DNA of 50,850 nt from JBBIKU01 sp037445245 (GTDB taxonomy: Bacteria > Chloroflexota > Anaerolineae > Anaerolineales > Anaerolineaceae): the NCBI GenBank assembly GCA_037445245.1, contig JBBIKU010000002.1:1-50850 (forward strand), given 5' to 3'. This document shows, piece after piece, positions 15,252 through 24,078 of this stretch. A program made the translations under genes and the position numbers. The number at the start of each line of letters is the position of its first letter. The stretch's first letter is position 1. The notes under the pieces were generated by a model that did no database searches, was not told the DNA's origin, and saw nothing but the letters and a program-made list of their open reading frames with translations.

Positions 15252-17261
15252 ATGAGGGGTATGATGCTCACTGCGCCCGCCCCGCCGCCGTTGAAAATCG
15301 GTCTTTCGCTGGCAGGCTGCCTGCTGCTATGGTTGCTGAGCGGTTGTGGCGCCTTGCCCTTTGCACTTTCAGCTATTCCAACTGCCGACATCACGCCAAC
15401 CCCTTCTGCAACCTCGCAACCCAGCCCGACCGTCCTTGTCACCGCCACCCCGCTGTTCCCCGCCCAGATAGGCACGCCGCTCCCGACCGTTCTGGAGGTG
15501 GTATCCGCCGCCAATGTGGGGGGGTTGACGTTGCTGGCACAGTGGGGCGAGGGTATTCCTTTTCAGGCAGTTTGGTCGGCGGATGGCGGCATGCTGGCGG
15601 TTGTGACCACCGGCGGCTTATATCTTTACCGTGGCAGCCGGTTTGAGCCGGCGGGCGTGCTGGGTGACCATCTTGCGTTGCGCAGCGTGGCTTTTTCAGC
15701 GGATGGTGAATATATCGCCGCCGGCAGCCGGGAAGGCAGAGTTTACATTTGGCGTTTGGGAGATGACAGTCCGACCCGGGTTCTGAGCGGGCAGGGCTCG
15801 GCGATATTGAGTCTGGCGTTCTCACCCGATGGTAGCCGTCTGGCTTCCGCTTCGTGGGATCGTTCCATCTCTATATGGGACACCACCACCTGGGACCAGG
15901 TCGCCACCCTCGACGGTCAACGCAGCGCGGCGAAAAACCTGGCTTTCTCGTCGGATGGGGCATGGCTGTTCTCGTGGGGTGTGCGTGATCCTCTGCTGGT
16001 GTGGGAGGTGCAGTCCGCCCGGCAAACCCGCTCGATCTTCATGGGCACGATCGGTGGTGCATTGATCGGCTTTTCCGGCAGTTTTTCGCCAGAAGGAAAC
16101 TACTTTGCTGTTAACCAGGGCTTCCGGGTTCGTATCCATCGCACCGCCGACGGTACAACCCTTTCGCAGTTGACCCGCTTTCAGAATGACGTCGATAGGG
16201 TGGCACTTTCGCCCGCCGGCGAACTGGCGGCAACCGTTGACGGTGGTGTTCTGCGGTTGTGGCAGGCAGAGCGGGCGGTACAGCTTTGGGAAACGCCGCT
16301 CGCCGAGGGGGATGAAAGCGCCTCGCTGTTGGCTTTTTCACCGGATGGGCGGATGCTGGTTGGCGGCGAAAAACTGCGGGTGTGGGCGGTGGCTGATCAG
16401 CCCGCTGAGGCACAGCTTGTCCTGCCTGCCTGGTACAGCCGTGATTACCGCTTGGAGTACGATTTTGCACCCGACGGGCGGACGCTGGCGCTGGCCTCGG
16501 TGGACGGCAGTTGGCGCCTCATCCGTACCGCAGACGGCGCAGCGCTGCCGTCACAGACATTAAGCGCTACGGCTGTAAACGCCCTGGCGTTTTCTACCGA
16601 TCACAGCCGGGTAGCCATCGCCCTGGCAGACAATCGCATTCAGATGCTGCGATTGGGCGATGACGCGCCAGCGCAGATGCTGCGGGGGCATCGCCAGATG
16701 GCGGACTGCCTGGCGTTTTCTCCCGATGGCAGCCTGCTCGCCAGCGGAGCAGCCGACCGGATGGTGATGATCTGGGAAGTCGAAAGCGGCAGATTGCTGG
16801 AGACCCTGCGCGCCCCTGCTGCAGTTTCCCGCCTGGTTTTTTCCCCGGATGGTCTGTGGCTGGCGGTTAACGCCGGCAATGAGATTCTCCTTTGGAGAAC
16901 TTCGGGTTGGAGCCTGACACAGACGTTGAGCGGGCGAATTCCGGTGTTTTCCTCGGATGGGAAGCGAATGGCGCGCCTGATCGTGGAGAACGGCAGGCAA
17001 GGGGTTGTTCTTCAAGCGGTTGGAGAAACCCAGCCGCTTTTGGCGTTGCCGGGTGAGGGCAGTTCGTTGACGTTTTCTCCACAGGGCGACCTGCTGGCGG
17101 TCTCCGGGCTGGACGTCTCACTGTGGGACACCCACAGTGGGCAATTGCTGCAAAAAGTGGAAAACCCCGCCCCGCACGCCCGGGTGGGTTTTTCTCCGGA
17201 CGGAAAATTGATGCTCTTGAGCGCCGGAGATGGTCGGTTCTACATCTGGGGCGTTCCTTAA
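15252..17261 (+). CDS. WD40-repeat lipoprotein
   Basis: About 669 residues from the chosen ATG at 15252. Earlier in-frame starts at 15207 and 15240 are possible. The N-terminus has a signal peptide ending in LLSGCG (lipobox), then a Thr/Pro/Ser linker (PTPSATSQPSPTVLVTATP) typical of Chloroflexota surface lipoproteins. The rest is a series of WD40 blades. The clearest units are VAFSADGEYIAAGSREGRVYIWRL, LAFSPDGSRLASASWDRSISIWDT and LAFSPDGSLLASGAADRMVMIWEV. A single or double beta-propeller outside the cell is expected, acting as a binding scaffold. It ends five bases before the stop of the convergent FemAB-like gene. Confidence 0.88.
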   Translation: MRGMMLTAPAPPPLKIGLSLAGCLLLWLLSGCGALPFALSAIPTADITPTPSATSQPSPTVLVTATPLFPAQIGTPLPTVLEVVSAANVGGLTLLAQWGEGIPFQAVWSADGGMLAVVTTGGLYLYRGSRFEPAGVLGDHLALRSVAFSADGEYIAAGSREGRVYIWRLGDDSPTRVLSGQGSAILSLAFSPDGSRLASASWDRSISIWDTTTWDQVATLDGQRSAAKNLAFSSDGAWLFSWGVRDPLLVWEVQSARQTRSIFMGTIGGALIGFSGSFSPEGNYFAVNQGFRVRIHRTADGTTLSQLTRFQNDVDRVALSPAGELAATVDGGVLRLWQAERAVQLWETPLAEGDESASLLAFSPDGRMLVGGEKLRVWAVADQPAEAQLVLPAWYSRDYRLEYDFAPDGRTLALASVDGSWRLIRTADGAALPSQTLSATAVNALAFSTDHSRVAIALADNRIQMLRLGDDAPAQMLRGHRQMADCLAFSPDGSLLASGAADRMVMIWEVESGRLLETLRAPAAVSRLVFSPDGLWLAVNAGNEILLWRTSGWSLTQTLSGRIPVFSSDGKRMARLIVENGRQGVVLQAVGETQPLLALPGEGSSLTFSPQGDLLAVSGLDVSLWDTHSGQLLQKVENPAPHARVGFSPDGKLMLLSAGDGRFYIWGVP

Positions 17262-17266
17262 AAGGA

Positions 17267-18320
17267 TCAAGAAGGGGTCAAGGTTGCCCGCATCACAAAA
17301 CGATCGACAGCGCCGAAACGATATTTGTAATCCTCGTCGCCGCGCATAAAATCGAACGCCTCGCGCCGGTTTTCGTGCACGGAGAGCCCGAACGGCTCGG
17401 TCCGGTTCGTTTGCCCACCGCAGCAGATAAGCCAGTAGCACCCACCCAGGCGAGTATTCCCCAAACTTTTTGAAGTTAATCCCCGAATTGTAGATCCACA
17501 GGCGATTGAGATAGTCGAAACTCAGGTAAGCGGCGGCTTTTTCCCCGCCGATTTCGAGGAAGCTCAGATTGAGGCAGCCGCGCTCAAAGGCGCAGCGCGC
17601 CGTCATGCGCATGTGTTCTTCCATCTGCGGGCTGAGAAAGGCGTCCTTGACCGGATCGTTACGCATCAGGCGCAGGAAGTCTTCGATCTCGGCGTCTAGG
17701 GTCGCTTCATTACTTACCATGTACCAGCGTACGGGCAACGGGGCTTCCTGGATACGCCGCAGCTTGCGGCGAATCTCGTGACGCTGCTTTTTATCGATGC
17801 CTGCCAGGTATTGATCCCAGTCGCCCGGCAGAGGGATATAGGGCGAATGCTGCAATTTCTGCAGTCGGGGTTCCCAGCCGTGGCGTTCTGCCGCCGTTTT
17901 CAGGGCGGCGAGGGTGGGGGAATGATCGAGGATATTGTACAGATCGAGGCTGGCAAAGGGCGGTAACCGGGATGATTGAAGAAAAGGCAGCAGGGCATCC
18001 AGAAAAACGGGCAGGTCCGGCGGGCGCACCAGCAGGTCGAGGTAATCGGATATTTCGATTGAGCCTAACAGCAACAGCGCTGCCTGCCCCTGATGGTCGG
18101 GTGTGTAAAAAAGAGGCGCCGCGGCTGCCAGCTTTCCATCCCGCCTGGCGGTAACCAACGCCAGTTCGCCGTTTTGCCATTCGCCACCGCCGCGCGTTTG
18201 CCACCATAATTGAAGATATTCATGACGCAGGAAAGGCACGTGGGTGGCGGTTTCATCCAGCAGGGCGTTCCATTCGGTCTCGAGGTGAGCCGGAAATTCG
18301 GTGTGAAGTGTCAGTTCCAT
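17267..18320 (-). pseudogene. FemAB/BioF2-like acyltransferase disrupted by a 34-bp insertion
   Basis: A GNAT-fold protein of the FemAB-like/Acetyltransf_6 group, often linked to envelope or polysaccharide modification. The main frame carries MELTLHTEFPAHLETEWNAL, IDKKQRHEIRRKLRRIQE, AAYLSFDYLNRLWIYNSG and YSPGWVLLAYLLRWANE. It then runs into unrelated Arg-rich sequence to a stop at 17118, inside the WD40 gene. The expected end, REAFDFMRGDEDYKYRFGAVDRF, is present in another frame with its stop at 17267. Removing the 34 bp at 17377-17410 rejoins WANE to NRREAFDFMRG in frame and gives a 339-residue protein ending just clear of the WD40 gene. The ATG at 18320 is chosen over the longer frame by family start and promoter position. 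Confidence 0.82.
17353..17410. repeat. Imperfect tandem duplication causing a frameshift
   Basis: Copy A at 17353-17376 and copy B at 17389-17410 match except for three substitutions and a 2-base gap, and both end in TTCGT. The 34 bp from 17377 to 17410 are surplus relative to the FemAB-like reading frame. Confidence 0.7.
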
Positions 18321-18330
18321 GGCGGGGTTG

Positions 18331-18336
18331 ATTATA
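18331..18336 (-). promoter_or_regulatory. -10 box very close to the FemAB-like start
   Basis: TATAAT on the minus strand, with only 10 bases between it and the ATG at 18320. The transcript would have almost no leader. No clear -35 is seen. Confidence 0.45.
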
Positions 18337-18422
18337 CCCTCAATGTCTGGCGTCACCGGCAGAGCAAAAAGAAGGAGGCAGACCTACAGCCGCCCGCCCA
18401 AAGTGCGCTCGGTAGCGATCAA

Positions 18423-18455
18423 CCAAAGATCGGCGGCAGCCGACTCGATCTTTGG
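18423..18455. terminator. Hairpin downstream of galE
   Basis: A perfect 10-bp inverted repeat, CCAAAGATCG (18423-18432) and CGATCTTTGG (18446-18455), with a 13-nt loop. It sits between galE and the next minus-strand gene, so it probably ends the galE transcript, although no T-run follows. Confidence 0.5.
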
Positions 18456-18528
18456 CTGCAACAGCCGGCGCTTTCTTATCCTGAGAGCGGTTTCTCTTTG
18501 TCAAGGGATGCGATGCCGATGGTGGGCT

Positions 18529-19542
18529 TCAATCGTAGTTCAGTATCTTCCAGCGCAACTCACCCCAGCGCAGGGCGTCGGCGATGCCCTGCTCGATGGA
18601 AAGCTGCGCCTGCCAGCCCAGCCAGGCGCGGGCACGGTCGGCATTGGCGTAGGCGCCGGTGATGTCGCCGGGGCGCGCCGGGGCTTCGCGTTTGTTGACT
18701 GGTTTCCCGTACACCTCTTCGAACGCCGTCACCAGCTCGCGCACCGTCACGCCCCTGCCAGTGCCGAGATTGATCGCCAGGTAGCCATCGGCAGGGTTGT
18801 CAGCGCGGCGGAACACCTCATCGAAATCTTCGACGGCTTTGATATGCGCCTGTGCCAGGTCCCACACGTGGATGTAATCGCGCAATCCGGTGCCGTCCCG
18901 CGTTTGCCAGTCGGTGCCGGTGATCTCGAAATAGGGTTGTTTGCCGAGAGCGGTGTCGACCAGGTTTCCCAGCACGTGAGTGGGGTTCTTGACGTGGATC
19001 CCCGAGCGCATTTGCGGGTCTGCGCCGATTGGGTTGAAATATCGCAACGAGATGCCGCGCATGCCGTAAGATTGGCAGAAATCCTTGAGGATCATCTCCA
19101 TCATGTATTTGGTGCGGGCGTAAGGGTTGCCAGGTTTGAGCGGCGAATCTTCGGTGACCATGAAGCCGGGCACGCTGTCGTAGATCGAGGCGGATGAACT
19201 GAAGACCACCCGCTTGTGCCCCAGGCGGTCGAGGGTGTGAAACAGCTCCAGCGATTTGGCGACGTTCTCGCGGTAATAATGGTAGGGGTTAGCCGTCGAT
19301 TCGGGGATAACGATCAGGGCGGCACAGTGGATAGTTGCCTGAATGTCGGGGTGTTCACCGAACAGCTTTTCGAGCATGGCGGCATTGGCAATGTCCGCCT
19401 GATAGAAGATGCGCCTGCGAGTGAACTCCACTCGCCCGGTAACCAGCGAATCGAGGATGACCGGGATATGTCCGGCGTCTTCCAGCGCCGAGCAGATCGT
19501 GCTTCCAATGTATCCAGCGCCTCCGGTGATGAGAAACTTCAT
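18529..19542 (-). CDS. galE: UDP-glucose 4-epimerase
   Basis: A 337-residue extended short-chain dehydrogenase. It interconverts UDP-glucose and UDP-galactose using bound NAD. Visible: the glycine-rich FLITGGAGYIGSTI, the catalytic Ser region FSSSASIYD, the YxxxK pair in YARTKYMMEM, and RYFNPIGADP, all diagnostic of GalE. ATG at 19542 follows AGGAGG. It lies directly after the GT-C-like membrane protein and the GT2 enzyme, so the sugar nucleotide may feed surface glycan synthesis. Substrate preference (Glc or GlcNAc) cannot be told. Confidence 0.92.
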   Translation of the reverse strand: MKFLITGGAGYIGSTICSALEDAGHIPVILDSLVTGRVEFTRRRIFYQADIANAAMLEKLFGEHPDIQATIHCAALIVIPESTANPYHYYRENVAKSLELFHTLDRLGHKRVVFSSSASIYDSVPGFMVTEDSPLKPGNPYARTKYMMEMILKDFCQSYGMRGISLRYFNPIGADPQMRSGIHVKNPTHVLGNLVDTALGKQPYFEITGTDWQTRDGTGLRDYIHVWDLAQAHIKAVEDFDEVFRRADNPADGYLAINLGTGRGVTVRELVTAFEEVYGKPVNKREAPARPGDITGAYANADRARAWLGWQAQLSIEQGIADALRWGELRWKILNYD

Positions 19543-19565
19543 AAATCCTCCTGAATATCGATGTT

Positions 19566-21737
19566 TCAGAGCTGATCGTTACAGCCCAGTTCGCCGTGCA
19601 TTTCTTCGATTTCGGGTATCGCCCTGCCACTTTCGTCGGCGATGCGCTGCCACAGACGGCACAACAGCGGCTGCATCAGGGGGGTGATATCAGCCGCTTG
19701 GCGCGTCAATTCGGCGGCGCGCTGCCAGTCGCCGCTACGGGCGTAACCTTCGATGAACACCAGCCGTTCCACCGGATCGTTGGGATATTCACCCAAGGCA
19801 AAGGCTTGCTCTGCCAGAGTCGCCAGCGCCTGCCAGTCGCCCTGCTGGCGGGCAAGGTCCGCGCTGGCGTAGTAATAACACCAGTCGCGGCGCGGCTCTT
19901 CGCCAAAGATGTGCGGCGGCGGTGTAGCGTCGGTTTCACCTTGGCTCAGCGGCAAGATCCAGCGCGTGTTCGATAACGCTGCCGCCTGACGACTCAGCTC
20001 CGGCAGCATCTTGTTGTGCGGCTCTATGTCGGCATCCAGCACACGCAGGCAGCCGGGCGGTTCGAAATGCAGCGCAACCACCTGCGAGGTGCTACCCTCG
20101 AATTCCGCCGCCAGGTAATTCTGGTAGATTGGCAACCCCGGCTGCAATTGGGGCAATCCCAAGCCCAGACGCACTAAGGTGACGTACAGCATGTAATCCA
20201 TGTGCTGGCTGTGGTTTTCGGGGGCGTAGATCCAGTTGAGGGGGGCGGTCAATGAGTTATCACTGGCGAATTGGATCGGCAGGTCGTTGAAGAGCAACGT
20301 TGTCCCCGGTTGTAGGGCGGGCATGCGCCACGTCATTTGCCAGAACAAACTTTTTTGATATTGCCAGTCACGGCGGAAAGCGCTGGCGCTCTGGAATTGT
20401 ACACCCACCGAGAAACCGATCAGTAGTGCCAGCAGGGTGGTTCTGATCCAGGCGCGTGCGGGTAGCAGCGCCAGCAGCGCTGTCAGCAGCAGGCAGGCGC
20501 CAACCATAAAGGGCAGGGTGAAGCGACTGTTGGGAAAATCGAAACCCAGCGGAACGTTCACCACCCAGATCGGTACCCCGGCTACCAGCATAGCGGTGAA
20601 ACCCAGCAGCGCTGCTTGAGCGGCGGGTTTTCGCCTCGGCGCGGCTTCATCGTTGGGGTATGAATGCCCACTGCGTGGGTATGAATGCCCACTGCGTGGG
20701 CACGAGAGCGCCAGCGCCATCCAGCAGAGCAGGGTTGTCCCCGCCACCAGCAGGGCGTAGAAGAGGGTGGTGCGCGTTCCCAGTTCGGCGATATCCGGCA
20801 GGCGGAAGGCATAGCCCCAGGCGGCGATGCCAGTCAGCCACAGGTCGCGGGCGATCGTGCCGCTCAGTTGCAGCAACGTCGCCAGCGGCTGCTGGCGCAA
20901 CGACTCGAGCAGCACCGGTGCGTAATTCTGTGTCTGATATGGGAAGAAGAAAGCCCGCCAGACCGTGACGCCCACAAACAGCGCCAGGAAGGGCAGCCAG
21001 GCAATCAAGGTGCGGCGCAGCCGCAGGCGGGCCGTAGCGCCATCTTTGCTGAGGGCAAACCACAGCCACAGCGGACGCAGCAATTCCAGCAGGTAGAAGT
21101 ACTCCATTGCCAGCAAATTGACTGCAGCGAGCAGCAACGCTGGCGGGTTAAACAACCAGGCTTTGCGCGGCTGTCGCAGCGCCTGCACGCCGAGCACGCA
21201 TGAGAGCAGGTAGGCGGTGAGGACGATGAAGAAGTGCCCGTAGTTGACCGCAATCGGCTGCTGACTGAAGGCGGGATAGACCACCATCAGGGCGCTTGCC
21301 CAGGCGGCGATCTGCGGTTGTTCGCGCCAGGTGCGTCGTAGCAGTAGCCAGAAGGCGACTGCGCTCAACCAACGCCACACCAATCCGAACACCTGCCAGT
21401 GCCAGGGCACGGTGGAATTGATCAGCGAGGTGGTCAGGCGGAAGATCATCCCCCAGAACGGGCGGTTGGTGGCGAAGTAGCGTTCCAGCCCGCCACTGCC
21501 CAGCTTTTCGGCGACCCAAAGGAACGCCCAATCATCCCAGTAGTAGCCAAGCCAGGGAATCAGCAAGCCATAGCACAGCCCGCTCAAAACCAGCAACAAC
21601 AGCGGGTGTGCCGTGTGGGGAATGCGAAGGTGGTAGAGGTAACCTCCCAGGTTGCGCCAGCCTGCCGGGTTGTCCATATCGGTCTGCGTACGCCCACTGT
21701 GTGGACGCTTGCCACCGTCCGCCATCGGCGCCTTCAA
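19566..21737 (-). CDS. Large polytopic membrane protein, GT-C glycosyltransferase-like
   Basis: A 723-residue protein. After a short hydrophilic start come about ten or more hydrophobic segments up to about residue 450, followed by a 270-residue soluble C-terminal part with helical repeat character (DWQALATLAEQAFALGEYPNDPVERLVFIEGYARSGDWQRAAELTRQA resembles TPR). The first loop has an acidic GYYWDDWAFLW motif, as in GT-C enzymes that use polyprenol-phosphate sugars. The neighbouring GT2 enzyme makes that kind of donor, which supports the reading. The ATG at 21737 overlaps the GT2 stop (ATGA). The loop near residues 347-361 contains a doubled RSGHSYP encoded by a palindromic repeat. Activity is inferred, not shown. 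Confidence 0.7.
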   Translation of the reverse strand: MKAPMADGGKRPHSGRTQTDMDNPAGWRNLGGYLYHLRIPHTAHPLLLLVLSGLCYGLLIPWLGYYWDDWAFLWVAEKLGSGGLERYFATNRPFWGMIFRLTTSLINSTVPWHWQVFGLVWRWLSAVAFWLLLRRTWREQPQIAAWASALMVVYPAFSQQPIAVNYGHFFIVLTAYLLSCVLGVQALRQPRKAWLFNPPALLLAAVNLLAMEYFYLLELLRPLWLWFALSKDGATARLRLRRTLIAWLPFLALFVGVTVWRAFFFPYQTQNYAPVLLESLRQQPLATLLQLSGTIARDLWLTGIAAWGYAFRLPDIAELGTRTTLFYALLVAGTTLLCWMALALSCPRSGHSYPRSGHSYPNDEAAPRRKPAAQAALLGFTAMLVAGVPIWVVNVPLGFDFPNSRFTLPFMVGACLLLTALLALLPARAWIRTTLLALLIGFSVGVQFQSASAFRRDWQYQKSLFWQMTWRMPALQPGTTLLFNDLPIQFASDNSLTAPLNWIYAPENHSQHMDYMLYVTLVRLGLGLPQLQPGLPIYQNYLAAEFEGSTSQVVALHFEPPGCLRVLDADIEPHNKMLPELSRQAAALSNTRWILPLSQGETDATPPPHIFGEEPRRDWCYYYASADLARQQGDWQALATLAEQAFALGEYPNDPVERLVFIEGYARSGDWQRAAELTRQAADITPLMQPLLCRLWQRIADESGRAIPEIEEMHGELGCNDQL
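20661..20700. repeat. Doubled palindromic 21-bp repeat inside the GT-C-like gene
   Basis: The palindrome CCCACTGCGTGGG occurs at 20667-20679 and 20688-20700, joined by TATGAATG. It encodes an in-frame doubled RSGHSYP. A related sequence (CGCCCACTGTGTGGACG) lies near the start of the same gene at about 21690-21706. Confidence 0.75.
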
Positions 21738-22708
21738 CGCCCCTCCGCGGCGGGCTGGTCTGCTTGGGGGTCGGGCTGCCCGCCGAACTGATGCCGCACC
21801 AGGTAAACCGGGCGGCGTTTGACTTCTTGAAAGATGTAGCCGACGTAGATGCCAATGAAGCCGAGGGTGGTCATCAAAAAGCCGCCCACGATCAGCAGGA
21901 CGAACATCAGCGAACTCCAGCCGGGCGCCAGGCGGTCGGTGTTGCCGGTGATCCAGAAGCTGAGCACGTAAACCGCCTCCGCCAGCGCCAGCATCAGCAT
22001 CAGTGCTCCCAGCGAGATGCCAATATAGAGTGGCACCAGCGAGAAGGAGAACACCGCATCGGTTGCCAGGCGCAGCATCTTGCGCAGCGAGTATTGTGAT
22101 CTGCCCGCCAGGCGCGCCGGCGGCGTGAAAGGCAGGATCACGCTGCGGAAGCCCATCCAGGAGACCATACCGCGCAGAAAGCGATGATATTCAGGCATGC
22201 TGCGCAGGGCGTCGGCGGCGGGGCGCGTCAACAGACGGAAATCTGCCCCACCCGGCAGGATGTTGGTGTCGCCGATGCGGTTGAGGGCGTGGTAGAACAG
22301 GGTCGAGCTGGCGCGCTTGAAGCCCGAAGCCGCTCCGCTTTCGAGGCGTTGGGTGAGCACGACGTCGTAGCCTTGCTGCGCCAACGTCAACATTTCGGGG
22401 ATCAGCTCGGGCGGGTGCTGCCCGTCGCCGTCCAAGGTGATGACGAAATCGCCCTGTGCCCGGTCGATGCCGGCGCTGAGGGCTGCCTGGTGCCCAAAAT
22501 TGCGGCTGAGTTCAACCACCCGCACATCTTCGTCTTTGGCGGCAAGCGCCTGCAGCCGGCTGGCAGTGTCATCGTTCGAGCCGTCATCGACGTAAGTAAT
22601 GGTGAAGTGGTACGGTAGGGGATCGATTGATCGTCGTAACTGGGCGTGAAACAAAGCCAGTGTCTCCTGCTCGTTGTAGAGCGGCACCACCACATCCACG
22701 TGTTGCAT
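21734..22708 (-). CDS. Family 2 glycosyltransferase, polyprenol-phosphate sugar synthase type
   Basis: A 324-residue GT2 enzyme of the DPM1/GtrB/ArnC group. It transfers a sugar from a nucleotide donor to polyprenol phosphate on the inner membrane face. N-terminal GT-A domain: VDVVVPLYNEQETL, YVDDGSNDDT, SRNFGHQAALSAGIDRA and the DxD-type LDGDGQHPPE. Two hydrophobic segments near the C-terminus anchor it, as in GtrB. Start set at the ATG 22708 (MQHVDVVVP); nine extra residues upstream are possible. It is coupled to the membrane protein that could use its product. Confidence 0.9.
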   Translation of the reverse strand: MQHVDVVVPLYNEQETLALFHAQLRRSIDPLPYHFTITYVDDGSNDDTASRLQALAAKDEDVRVVELSRNFGHQAALSAGIDRAQGDFVITLDGDGQHPPELIPEMLTLAQQGYDVVLTQRLESGAASGFKRASSTLFYHALNRIGDTNILPGGADFRLLTRPAADALRSMPEYHRFLRGMVSWMGFRSVILPFTPPARLAGRSQYSLRKMLRLATDAVFSFSLVPLYIGISLGALMLMLALAEAVYVLSFWITGNTDRLAPGWSSLMFVLLIVGGFLMTTLGFIGIYVGYIFQEVKRRPVYLVRHQFGGQPDPQADQPAAEGR

Positions 22709-22847
22709 GTTGTCAGATTTTCCGGAAACAGCCAATGTCCCTCGCCAGCCGGGGTGTTCGGGATGATGTTAGCATTGTATCCAATCCGCGGCGTTCTGTA
22801 AACATGCGCTTGGCGCTGGCCGAAGCTAACCACTCGGGGCGTGAATT

Positions 22848-22878
22848 CTGTAACAGGGGTCACCGACCCCGGTTACAG
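22848..22878. terminator. Strong hairpin downstream of the DUF6958 gene
   Basis: Arms 22848-22861 and 22865-22878 pair over 14 positions with one mismatch around a 3-nt loop. It lies 17 bases after the stop of the minus-strand small gene. There is no T-run. A related hairpin lies on the other side of the same gene at about 23254. Confidence 0.55.
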
Positions 22879-22894
22879 CCAGGAGGCTTGTCGG

Positions 22895-23191
22895 TCAGCT
22901 TCGCTGCCAGCGCAGGGGTTTGGTTGCTGTCCTCCGGATGACGCCCTTCGCCTCGAGATCGAGTTGCACAGTTTTGACCCACCAGCTTGATTTCTCGCCG
23001 TCCCGCCAGAGATGCCGGGGAAGGTGCGGGAGAACCGCCTCGAACATCTCTTTCTGGGTCAACCCCGGCGGTGAGGCCGGGAGGACGGCCAACAGCACTT
23101 TCTTCATGGCTTCGTATTTTTCGGCGTCCACAGATGAAGTTCTGCCGGGTAGGTTGATGTTCTCAACCAGAATCTTTTGCGAGCCTGACAT
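22895..23191 (-). CDS. DUF6958 family small protein
   Basis: A 98-residue soluble protein with KILVENINLPGRTSSVDAEKYEAMKKVLLAVLP, then GLTQKEMFEAVLPHLP and WWVKTVQLDLEAKGVIRR. I recognise this as the conserved family now called DUF6958; the layout looks like a winged-helix DNA-binding fold, but no function is known. ATG at 23191 follows GGAGG. It stands alone between two hairpin elements. Confidence 0.8.
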   Translation of the reverse strand: MSGSQKILVENINLPGRTSSVDAEKYEAMKKVLLAVLPASPPGLTQKEMFEAVLPHLPRHLWRDGEKSSWWVKTVQLDLEAKGVIRRTATKPLRWQRS

Positions 23192-23587
23192 GATCGCCTC
23201 CTGCCTGCTGCAGACGGGTTGCGACTGCCCGCCTTTTGCCTACTTTAAGATATTGTAACCGGGATCGGCGATCCCGGCGGCAAACCGCCTTCGATCGGCT
23301 TAGGCAGGGAGCATCGGCGAGCCTGGCGGAGCCAACGGCAATATCCGGTTACCATATTGGCGTGATGAGCACGGGCATTGGCAGGTGCGATACACCGCAC
23401 AGCCATGCCGCATCGGGTGTAGTGCAAGGGGAAGGCAAAACAAGGAATTAACTGTATTCTGCAACCGGCGCCGGTGACCGTGACAACAGGGGGGTAACGG
23501 CTGAGTTATGCCACCCAATCCTTAGCTAACAGTCGGCGTGGACGGATTGTGTTACAATCGTGCCAAATTAATATCTGGAAGGTCGTT
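23192..23587. other. Gene-free stretch with hairpins
   Basis: No convincing gene in 396 bp. It holds a perfect hairpin CCGGGATC/GATCCCGG at 23259-23277 and the motif GTAACCGG on both strands (23255 plus, 23352 minus). On the right is a TACAAT-like -10 (about 23560) for the hydrolase gene. Short frames here look random. Confidence 0.5.
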
Positions 23588-24028
23588 ATGAAGGTGTATT
23601 TTTCGTGTTCGATCACCGGCGGCAGGCAGGATCAGCCGCTTTACCGTGACATCGTGACGCTGCTTGAAGCAGGCGGGCACGAGGTGCCCACCGCCCACCT
23701 GGCGCACGATGACGTGCTTGATCTGGAGGCGGTCGAAACGCCGGAGGAGATCTATATGCGCGACGTGGACTGGGTGCGCGAGTGCGATGCTCTGATTGCC
23801 GAGGTCAGCACGCCCTCGCACGGCGTCGGGTACGAGATTGCGTTGGCGGTCTCGTTGGGTAAGCCGGTGTTATGCTGCTACCGGGAGGGTGTCAGGGTAT
23901 CCAAGATGATTCTGGGCAACCGCGCCCCGCACTACCAGGTATACAGCTATCAAACACCGCAGCAGGCGCTGGCGCTGGTGAAGGATTTTGTTGAACGTCA
24001 TAATGGTTGGGGAGCAAAGTCATCCTAA
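23588..24028 (+). CDS. Nucleoside 2-deoxyribosyltransferase family / 2'-deoxynucleoside 5'-phosphate N-hydrolase (DNPH1-like)
   Basis: A 146-residue protein of the NDT/DNPH1 (Rcl) family, which cleaves the glycosidic bond of deoxynucleotides, often modified ones. Motifs: MKVYFSCSITGGRQ at the start (substrate phosphate loop), RDVDWVRECDALIAEVSTPSHGVGYEIALAVSLGKPVLCCY with the catalytic Glu in GVGYE. Length and motif order match DNPH1 rather than the transferases. Start at 23588 follows GGAAGG. It is likely a nucleotide-pool sanitiser. Monocistronic by position. Confidence 0.85.
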   Translation: MKVYFSCSITGGRQDQPLYRDIVTLLEAGGHEVPTAHLAHDDVLDLEAVETPEEIYMRDVDWVRECDALIAEVSTPSHGVGYEIALAVSLGKPVLCCYREGVRVSKMILGNRAPHYQVYSYQTPQQALALVKDFVERHNGWGAKSS

Positions 24029-24078
24029 ACGAATGACGAATTACGGTGCAGTTTTTCGGTCCAATCTTGTATGATTAT

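Noticed and set aside
17118..17376. C-terminal tail of the FemAB-like gene as read to 17118
   Set aside because: The tail is out-of-frame Arg-rich sequence overlapping the WD40 gene by 144 bp; the genuine C-terminus is in another frame.
20660..20705. CRISPR-like array in the GT-C-like gene
   Set aside because: Only two 13-bp palindromes with an 8-bp linker, inside an open coding frame; no spacers or cas genes.
23236..23451. 71-codon plus-strand frame in the gap before the nucleotide hydrolase
   Set aside because: No start signal and no recognisable motif; it crosses two hairpins.
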